The notes under the pieces are model-generated. The model had not been told where the DNA came from, ran no database searches, and worked only from the letters and a program-made list of their open reading frames with translations. A stretch of 64,000 nucleotides of DNA from Paraburkholderia sp. BL10I2N1 (GTDB lineage Bacteria; Pseudomonadota; Gammaproteobacteria; Burkholderiales; Burkholderiaceae): the NCBI RefSeq assembly GCF_004361815.1, contig NZ_SNWA01000001.1:4030001-4094000 (forward strand), read 5' to 3'. Shown piece after piece: positions 60,182 through 64,000 of the stretch (its first letter is position 1; every line of letters begins with the position of its first letter). Made by a program: the position numbers and the translations under genes.

Positions 60182-60322
60182 GTTTAAGCTAGAAACTTGT
60201 GCCAACTTGTTTTTCTGCATTGTACGGTCTGTTCGGGACTTTCAGCGATCCCCCCCACGTACAAACGTGGCAACAGAACCCACAATGCAGATTATTAAGT
60301 TGGTACACGTTTCTAACTTAAC
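60182..60322. repeat. Imperfect inverted repeat with arms of about 50 bases
   Basis: The left arm (60182-60233) runs GTTTAAGCTAGAAACTTGTG, CCAACTTG, CTGCATTGT, then TCTGTT. The complement of the right arm (60272-60322) runs GTTAAGTTAGAAACGTGTAC, CCAACTTA, CTGCATTGT, then TCTGTT. About four fifths of positions match. The loop contains its own CCACGT/ACGTGG hairpin. A third partial copy, TGTTTAAGTTAGAC, follows near 60349. Confidence 0.8.
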
Positions 60323-60411
60323 ACGTAGCACATGCATGTATAGCTTGATGTTTAAGTTAGACATTGGCGTGCTGTTTGTTCCAGCACCACTAAACCACTA
60401 AGGAGTGAGCC

Positions 60412-60534
60412 ATGAAAGCGGTGATGATTGTCTTGTTTGTCGTCGTGTGCATCGTGGGGGCGTTCTTCGGGTCTGCGGTGGGATACATGCTCGCAGGCAA
60501 ATTCGGCGCACTGGTCCATGCACTCTCACTCTGA
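60412..60534 (+). CDS. Membrane microprotein (40 aa)
   Basis: Encodes MKAVMIVLFVVVCIVGAFFG followed by SAVGYMLAGKFGALVHALSL. A perfect AAGGAG lies 7 bases before the ATG. One long hydrophobic helix fills the N-terminal half. It opens the cluster of tiny rightward genes. No family is recognised; small phage membrane proteins of this kind can block superinfection or modulate lysis. Confidence 0.65.
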   Translation: MKAVMIVLFVVVCIVGAFFGSAVGYMLAGKFGALVHALSL

Positions 60535-60558
60535 GGGCCGGGTTTAATTTCCCCTTGA

Positions 60559-60624
60559 CTACCTACTAACATACACATATCTTACGCACTCAATCCCCTA
60601 ACTTTTGATTCAACCATCTAACAT
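60559..60624 (-). promoter_or_regulatory. Two dispersed motif copies in the early region
   Basis: Read leftward, ATGTTAGTAGGTAG (60559-60572) and ATGTTAGATGGTTG (60611-60624), in the gap before the 84-aa gene. They are opposite in strand to the genes around them, which argues against a simple promoter role for every copy. Confidence 0.5.
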
Positions 60625-60646
60625 GTAGACAACTTGAGGACGTGCC

Positions 60647-60901
60647 ATGACCCCCGAAGAACTCCAGCAACTCGTGGAAGCTGTGCGTCAGGCCAACGCG
60701 GAAGCCGCGGTCGGACTCGAGCAGCAGCACGACGAGCACTGCAAGGTACGTTGGCGCCGCCGGCTGATGGTGTGCGCTGTCGTGGCGGCTGCGCTGTTCG
60801 CATGCGGCCACCTGTTCCACATCGAAGAACTGTTCAAGGGCTGGGAGCTGCTCGCCGCTGCCTGCGTGGACAAGTTCGTGTTCGGTATCGCAGAAGCGTG
60901 A
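60647..60901 (+). CDS. Small membrane protein (84 aa)
   Basis: A charged helical N-terminus (MTPEELQQLVEAVRQANAEA) is followed by a basic stop-transfer-like RWRRR and a hydrophobic helix (LMVCAVVAAALFACGHLF), then a helical end. GAGGA lies 7 bases upstream of the ATG. Not recognised. Confidence 0.65.
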   Translation: MTPEELQQLVEAVRQANAEAAVGLEQQHDEHCKVRWRRRLMVCAVVAAALFACGHLFHIEELFKGWELLAAACVDKFVFGIAEA

Positions 60902-60916
60902 ACCAGGGAGAAAAAC

Positions 60917-61141
60917 ATGATCGTTTGTCACGACCGGATTATCGCCAAGGCGCGCGGACGCATCCAGGCCGAACTCGCTGACTGGAGACATGCAGCTGAT
61001 GCTCGCACGGGACTGAACTATCTATGGTCATACTGTGAAAAGGAGGACCACAACTACATCCGGCAATCCTGCCGGGATACGCGAACGATCGTCGCAGACG
61101 CTGCGCGTGAGATCGCTGAGATCAACTGCATCGAGTTGTGA
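60917..61141 (+). CDS. Small soluble early protein (74 aa)
   Basis: A helical protein (MIVCHDRIIAKARGRIQAEL, ARTGLNYLWSYCEKEDHNYI, TRTIVADAAREIAEINCIEL) with four Cys spread out. GGGAGA lies 7 bases before the ATG. Just after its stop is a small ACTCCA/TGGAGT hairpin. Not recognised. Confidence 0.6.
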   Translation: MIVCHDRIIAKARGRIQAELADWRHAADARTGLNYLWSYCEKEDHNYIRQSCRDTRTIVADAAREIAEINCIEL

Positions 61142-61214
61142 CTCCAGCTTGGAGTTGATCCAGCCTCTGCGTTCCCTCGGCTACCTGTAACCCCACACTA
61201 TATAGAGGTGCGTC

Positions 61215-61319
61215 ATGCGTAGCTCCGCTCCATTCATCCTCGCCACCATCGGCCAGCTCGGGCTCGCCCTGATCGTGGAGTTCACCAAGCTGGTGGTCTT
61301 CACGCAGCCGGTGTTCTGA
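61215..61319 (+). CDS. Membrane microprotein (34 aa)
   Basis: Encodes MRSSAPFILATIGQLGLALI followed by VEFTKLVVFTQPVF, nearly all hydrophobic. GAGGTG lies 6 bases before the ATG. The segment containing it was duplicated downstream (61741-61819), where its frame is destroyed. Its stop is 2 bases before the next start. Confidence 0.55.
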   Translation: MRSSAPFILATIGQLGLALIVEFTKLVVFTQPVF

Positions 61320-61321
61320 TC

Positions 61322-61441
61322 ATGATGTTCCTCTTTGGATTGATCCTCGGCTGCATCCTGGGATTCATTGTCTGTGCCTCGCTGGCCGAGGACGATGACG
61401 ACGATGACGACGATGACATGGAGTGGGATGGAACCCTGTAA
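61322..61441 (+). CDS. Membrane microprotein with poly-Asp tail (39 aa)
   Basis: Encodes a hydrophobic helix, MFLFGLILGCILGFIVCASL, then AE, nine Asp residues, and MEWDGTL. Two tandem ATGs (61322, 61325) are possible starts, 2 bases after the previous stop, so translation is probably coupled. An acidic tail this dense suggests binding of metal or of a basic partner. Not recognised. Confidence 0.55.
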   Translation: MMFLFGLILGCILGFIVCASLAEDDDDDDDDDMEWDGTL

Positions 61442-61480
61442 CCCACACACCCCAACCCCGCAACACACAAGGAGTTCGTC

Positions 61481-61801
61481 ATGAGTAGCACCCATAGCAG
61501 CACGTATAGCAGCACTTATAGCGTCAACTCGAAGATCGACGCGCTGGTCGAAGAGAACATGAAGCTCAAGGCGCAGCTCGCTGACCGCGACGACGACCTC
61601 AACGATGAGATCGAACAGCTGCGTGATGTGATCGTAGCGCAGGCCATCAAGATCACAGGACTTGAGCGGAGCGTGGACGAGCTGGCAATTGATCTGGCAC
61701 GTGAGTCGAACGCACACGAGGCAGCTAAGGCCAGCCGCTCACCCCACACAGTATATAGAGGTGGATCCGGCGTAGCTCCGCTCCCTTCGCCCTCGCCCTG
61801 A
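61481..61801 (+). CDS. Coiled-coil early protein (106 aa)
   Basis: A Ser/Thr-rich start (MSSTHSSTYSSTYSVNSKID) leads to a coiled coil (LVEENMKLKAQLADRDDDLN, DEIEQLRDVIVAQAIKITGL). The last ~20 residues (HTVYRGGSGVAPLPSPSP) are translated from a duplicated copy of the upstream intergenic and microprotein segment, so the natural end has been replaced. AAGGAG lies 6 bases before the ATG. Confidence 0.6.
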   Translation: MSSTHSSTYSSTYSVNSKIDALVEENMKLKAQLADRDDDLNDEIEQLRDVIVAQAIKITGLERSVDELAIDLARESNAHEAAKASRSPHTVYRGGSGVAPLPSPSP

Positions 61802-62049
61802 TCGTGGAGTTCACCAAGCCTTCATAGGCGTGCGCCTTAACGGCTGCTCCGGCCATCCGAGTCAACCAAGCTTCTGTCATAGGCACGCCACCCGCGCAGG
61901 GGGATGAGGTGTTCTCTGGTTCTCATCCCAGCGCCACATCTGTGCGGGCGTTAGCACAAGTAACGGAAGCAAGCCGGATTCAAGGACTGCTCCACGCCCT
62001 CGGGCGTGGAGTCAGGCCGGAACCTACTAACTTGTTATGAGGTGACACC
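61802..62049. other. Intergenic region with two perfect hairpins
   Basis: GGGATGAG/CTCATCCC (61901-61908, 61922-61929) and CTCCACGCCC/GGGCGTGGAG (61990-61999, 62002-62011). A GTTAGCA at 61945 and a GTTAGTAGGTT copy (62021-62033, minus strand) are also present. No gene was found. Possible terminator and promoter between two early gene groups. Confidence 0.55.
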
Positions 62050-62370
62050 GTGAATGACGCAGTCAACCAGCACATGGATGTGCTGATCGAGAAGAACCTG
62101 GCCCAACACGACCGGATCGTGTCACTTGAGGAGACCAACGCAGCGCTGCGCCACCTGCTCGCCGAAGCCTCCAAGGAGATCGCCACGCAGGGCGACATGA
62201 TCAAGGAGCTTGAGGTGATCACCGAAGCGCAATGTGGAAAGCTCACCGAAGCCCACATCGAGATCGTCCGCTTGCGCACGCTGATCGCCGAAGCCTCCAA
62301 GGAGATCGTCCGCCTGCGCAAGCTGATCGCCGAAGTCTACAACATAGTCAAGAGAAGAGGTAAGCCATGA
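62050..62370 (+). CDS. Coiled-coil early protein (106 aa)
   Basis: GTG start with GAGGTG 6 bases upstream. Heptad-like helix throughout (VLIEKNLAQHDRIVSLEETN, LRHLLAEASKEIATQGDMIK). An internal repeat, LAEASKEI then IVRLR(T/K)LIAE, occurs twice near the C-terminus, probably by tandem duplication. Similar in style to the 106-aa coiled-coil gene upstream. The stop overlaps the next ATG (ATGA). Confidence 0.6.
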   Translation: MNDAVNQHMDVLIEKNLAQHDRIVSLEETNAALRHLLAEASKEIATQGDMIKELEVITEAQCGKLTEAHIEIVRLRTLIAEASKEIVRLRKLIAEVYNIVKRRGKP

Positions 62371-62489
62371 GAACCCGAGGTCTGTTCCTGGTGCTGGCCA
62401 CCACACTGGTGGCGCCGCATCTGTCGCTCAACACGGCCCTCGCGCTCGGCGCGGTGTGGATCGTGCTGTGGTTTCTGTCATGGATCTGA
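62367..62489 (+). CDS. Membrane microprotein (40 aa)
   Basis: Encodes MRTRGLFLVLATTLVAPHLS then LNTALALGAVWIVLWFLSWI: a basic start and two short hydrophobic segments. Translationally coupled to the upstream gene by an ATGA overlap, and AAGAGAAGAGG lies upstream. Not recognised. Confidence 0.55.
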   Translation: MRTRGLFLVLATTLVAPHLSLNTALALGAVWIVLWFLSWI

Positions 62490-62500
62490 GGAGCATGGGC

Positions 62501-62824
62501 ATGAGCACATTCCGTAACATCAGGGTGTTCGTCGACCCCAACATGCCAGCGACATTCCGCTGGGTGAACGTCATAGATGGGCCGACCGTTGGCTTCGATG
62601 GCGAGATGGTCGTGGCGGTGTACTTCGGTATGGGTGCGCGTAACTCGATCTGGGTGCTCGCTGAGTGGCGCGAGGCGATCGAGAAAACCCCCCTCGCCAC
62701 CATGCGGATCGGCCCGGAGCATACACCCATCGAGACAGTACCGTGGACTGACCTGATCGCGAAGATCGACGCGCTCACGGTTGATGCTGTGGTTCAACTC
62801 GTGCGCGAACGCATGGAGGTGTGA
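62501..62824 (+). CDS. Hypothetical early protein (107 aa)
   Basis: Start at MSTFRNIRVFVDPNMPATFR, with GAGGAG 9 bases upstream; an in-frame ATG two codons earlier is possible. Beta-rich N-terminus (VGFDGEMVVAVYFGMG) and helical end (IDALTVDAVVQLVRERMEV). The ERMEV end and following GTGTGAG are almost the same as in the next gene. Not recognised. Confidence 0.6.
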   Translation: MSTFRNIRVFVDPNMPATFRWVNVIDGPTVGFDGEMVVAVYFGMGARNSIWVLAEWREAIEKTPLATMRIGPEHTPIETVPWTDLIAKIDALTVDAVVQLVRERMEV

Positions 62825-62825
62825 G

Positions 62826-63101
62826 ATGGACGATATAACGGATGACCTGAAGAAGAAGCTGAACCCAGGCTACTGGGAGCGCGACCATAGCGAGGTCCTG
62901 TTCAATGCCGTCGTCATCGCCTACCACATGGGCAGGCTGCTGCAGGATGAGCGGCTGATCAATATCGACATGGATGTGTACGACTGGGCGGTGCAGTTCG
63001 AGATCGAGTGGCGTGCGATCGAGGGATACCGAAGTGATCCATGGGTGAAGCTGCGCGAGTTCACCTCGCTCAAGCTCGTAGAGAAACGCATGGAGGTGTG
63101 A
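62826..63101 (+). CDS. Hypothetical early protein (91 aa)
   Basis: Start at MDDITDDLKKKLNPGYWERD, 1 base after the previous stop, with GGAGGTG 6 bases upstream. Acidic/aromatic helical protein (VYDWAVQFEIEWRAIEGYRS) ending KLVEKRMEV. It resembles the following gene in layout: acidic start, aromatic middle, E-x-R-M-x-V end. Not recognised. Confidence 0.6.
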   Translation: MDDITDDLKKKLNPGYWERDHSEVLFNAVVIAYHMGRLLQDERLINIDMDVYDWAVQFEIEWRAIEGYRSDPWVKLREFTSLKLVEKRMEV

Positions 63102-63102
63102 G

Positions 63103-63372
63103 ATGGATGAAGATGCGATCAACGAGTTGTGCACCAACGCCATGCAGATCGGGTTCTTTCTTGCGCAGTATGGCAAGGGCAGCATCGAGGACGTGAAGGC
63201 CGACGTGCTCGACATCGCGCGCCAGTGTGAGAGCGCATGGCGCGCGTACTGTGAGGAGTGCCACGACGAACGGGCCAAAGGCGGAACACCTGCGCAGATG
63301 ACGTTTGTCGACTGGTGCAGCGAGTGGTGCGCCGTGCAGGTTGTGCTCGAACGCATGGGCGTGTCGGAGTAA
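63103..63372 (+). CDS. Hypothetical early protein (89 aa)
   Basis: Start at MDEDAINELCTNAMQIGFFL, 1 base after the previous stop, with the same GGAGGTGTGAG leader. Six Cys, two in WCSEWC, and a CEECHDE group suggest possible metal binding. It ends LERMGVSE. Probably a diverged relative or design-mate of the previous gene. Not recognised. Confidence 0.6.
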   Translation: MDEDAINELCTNAMQIGFFLAQYGKGSIEDVKADVLDIARQCESAWRAYCEECHDERAKGGTPAQMTFVDWCSEWCAVQVVLERMGVSE

Positions 63373-63428
63373 CGCACCTATCACGCGCGCAAAACGTCAA
63401 CATTTTTAAGGTGCAGAGGAGAAGGACG

Positions 63429-63608
63429 ATGAGTGACATCGACAACACTCTGAAAAACCGCCGCTGGTACATGCGGCAGCGCATCACGTGGCTGACCAAC
63501 GCCATCGAGCGGGTCGAACGCGGTGAGCCGTACAGCATCACGCTGGACGTGCTGAAGCGCAACCTGGCGGACAGCGTGGTGATGCTCATGGAGATGGAGG
63601 AAACATGA
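63429..63608 (+). CDS. Hypothetical early protein (59 aa)
   Basis: Start at MSDIDNTLKNRRWYMRQRIT with GAGGAGAAGG upstream. A basic, entirely helical protein (TNAIERVERGEPYSITLDVL ... VVMLMEMEET). The stop overlaps the next start (ATGA). Not recognised. Confidence 0.55.
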   Translation: MSDIDNTLKNRRWYMRQRITWLTNAIERVERGEPYSITLDVLKRNLADSVVMLMEMEET

Positions 63609-63946
63609 AGAAGAACCTGTGCGAGTTGAAGCCGATCCTCGTCGAGCTGGAGGACGGGGATGGCCACGAGGTCGACGGCTACCACTGGGTCAAGCTGTTC
63701 GAGAACATGCTGTTCATCCTGTTCGACCCGGAGTATGAGCTGTGTGGCGTATCGCAGGAGGGCAGCGGCGGCACTACCTACGTGACGGAGGACTTCTTCC
63801 CGATGGCTGACCTGAACTGGGGCAGCGGCCGGGGCGAGAGGCCCCAGGACACAGTCGTGGCGGTCTCGCAGGAGGAGCTTCAGCAGCTCGTCCACGAGCG
63901 CATGTGCCAGCACACCATTGAAATGCTTCAGGAGCGCATGACATGA
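63605..63946 (+). CDS. Hypothetical early protein (113 aa)
   Basis: MKKNLCELKPILVELEDGDG leads to a beta-rich middle (HWVKLFENMLFILFDPEYEL) and a helical end (EELQQLVHERMCQHTIEMLQ) finishing ERMT, again with the E-x-R-M motif. Both ends overlap neighbours (ATGA). Not recognised. Confidence 0.55.
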   Translation: MKKNLCELKPILVELEDGDGHEVDGYHWVKLFENMLFILFDPEYELCGVSQEGSGGTTYVTEDFFPMADLNWGSGRGERPQDTVVAVSQEELQQLVHERMCQHTIEMLQERMT

Positions 63947-64000
63947 GCAGCCACGCAGAGCGGGAGCACGACGATCAGTTGCTGATCGAGAACGCGATCG
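63943..64000 (+). CDS. Early gene, 5' end only (cut by window edge)
   Basis: ATG overlapping the previous stop, preceded by AGGAG, and open to the window edge: MSSHAEREHDDQLLIENAI. Too short to classify. Confidence 0.45.
   Translation, partial: MSSHAEREHDDQLLIENAI

Larger units (their letters stand above)
61190..61819. repeat. Partial duplication, copies 61190-61290 and 61741-61819
   Basis: Both copies share ACCCCACAC, TATATAGAGGTG, CGTAGCTCCGCTCC and CTGATCGTGGAGTTCACCAA. The second copy lacks 24 bases lying between two CTCGCC words in the first, as expected from slippage between short repeats. Confidence 0.75.
23700..64000. mobile_element. Podovirus-like prophage (left part; right end outside window)
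   Basis: The element begins at dusA with an integrase. It contains small and large terminase, portal, scaffold, capsid, tail, lysis and tailspike genes in one leftward block, and an early-type rightward block of tiny genes. There are no tail-tube, tape-measure or baseplate genes of sipho- or myovirus type, and internal virion proteins rich in Gln/Ala are present, so a short-tailed phage is inferred. A giant virion gene is a feature shared with Bcep22-like phages. No structural gene is broken, so it may be inducible. Confidence 0.85.

Noticed and set aside
60182..60322. The long inverted repeat as insertion-sequence ends
   Set aside because: The interval between the arms is under 40 bases and contains no gene, so it cannot be an IS.
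61901..61929. The GGGATGAG/CTCATCCC hairpin as part of a tRNA
   Set aside because: No T-loop or anticodon arm can be built around it.

Overview
The window is high-GC DNA of the type found in Burkholderiaceae (Paraburkholderia, Caballeronia or Burkholderia). The genus is inferred from gene content: a ytcA-HlyD-FUSC-NodT efflux operon, family-2 polyphosphate kinase and malate dehydrogenase remnants, a FkbM/acyltransferase envelope cluster, and dusA used as a phage integration site. It has three parts: a chromosomal segment (1 to about 15 kb), a degraded accessory zone (about 15 to 22.5 kb), and a large prophage from dusA (about 23.7 kb) to beyond the right edge.

1-15 kb. An MFS transporter tail, a PH-domain membrane protein, DNA polymerase IV (dinB), an aldo/keto reductase with a divergent LysR regulator, a FkbM methyltransferase, a large multispanning membrane protein, a membrane acyltransferase, and a leftward efflux operon. 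The operon reads ytcA, HlyD adaptor, FUSC inner-membrane pump, NodT outer-membrane channel. Its HlyD gene is frameshifted.

15-22.6 kb. A scrapyard: a malate dehydrogenase start fused to a PPK2 fragment with an internal stop; a TDT-family transporter split by an IS1634-type insertion sequence and truncated; remnants of a phage or integrative-element gene set with a one-base frameshift; a possible secretion-associated gene pair; an HD-domain hydrolase translationally coupled to a Cys-rich protein; then tRNA-His(GUG).

23.7-64 kb. A podovirus-like prophage integrated at the 5' end of dusA. A tyrosine integrase faces right. All virion and lysis genes run leftward from about 58.2 kb: ribbon-helix-helix regulator, small and large terminase, two SGNH esterases, portal, scaffold, major capsid, adaptors, tailspike and tail-fibre genes, a third SGNH esterase, GH108 endolysin and 3TM holin, tail and internal virion proteins, and a 2480-residue giant protein. 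The giant carries GNAT-like, HTH-like and HExxH metallopeptidase modules. The layout and giant gene recall Bcep22-like Burkholderia podoviruses (inference). Rightward from about 59.1 kb lie one 177-aa gene and then a stack of tiny genes (membrane microproteins and coiled coils) whose functions I do not recognise. No repressor or replication genes are visible; they may lie beyond 64 kb.

The most unusual material is: (i) three small reading frames, each with a good ribosome-binding site, nested in the same alternate frame inside low-complexity linkers of the giant gene; (ii) a highly structured non-coding control region, 58.24-60.41 kb, with stacked hairpins, a TTTGTCCAATTC repeat array and inverted repeats with arms up to about 50 bases; and (iii) a dispersed ATGTTAGCAGGTTG-like motif in most intergenic gaps of the prophage.
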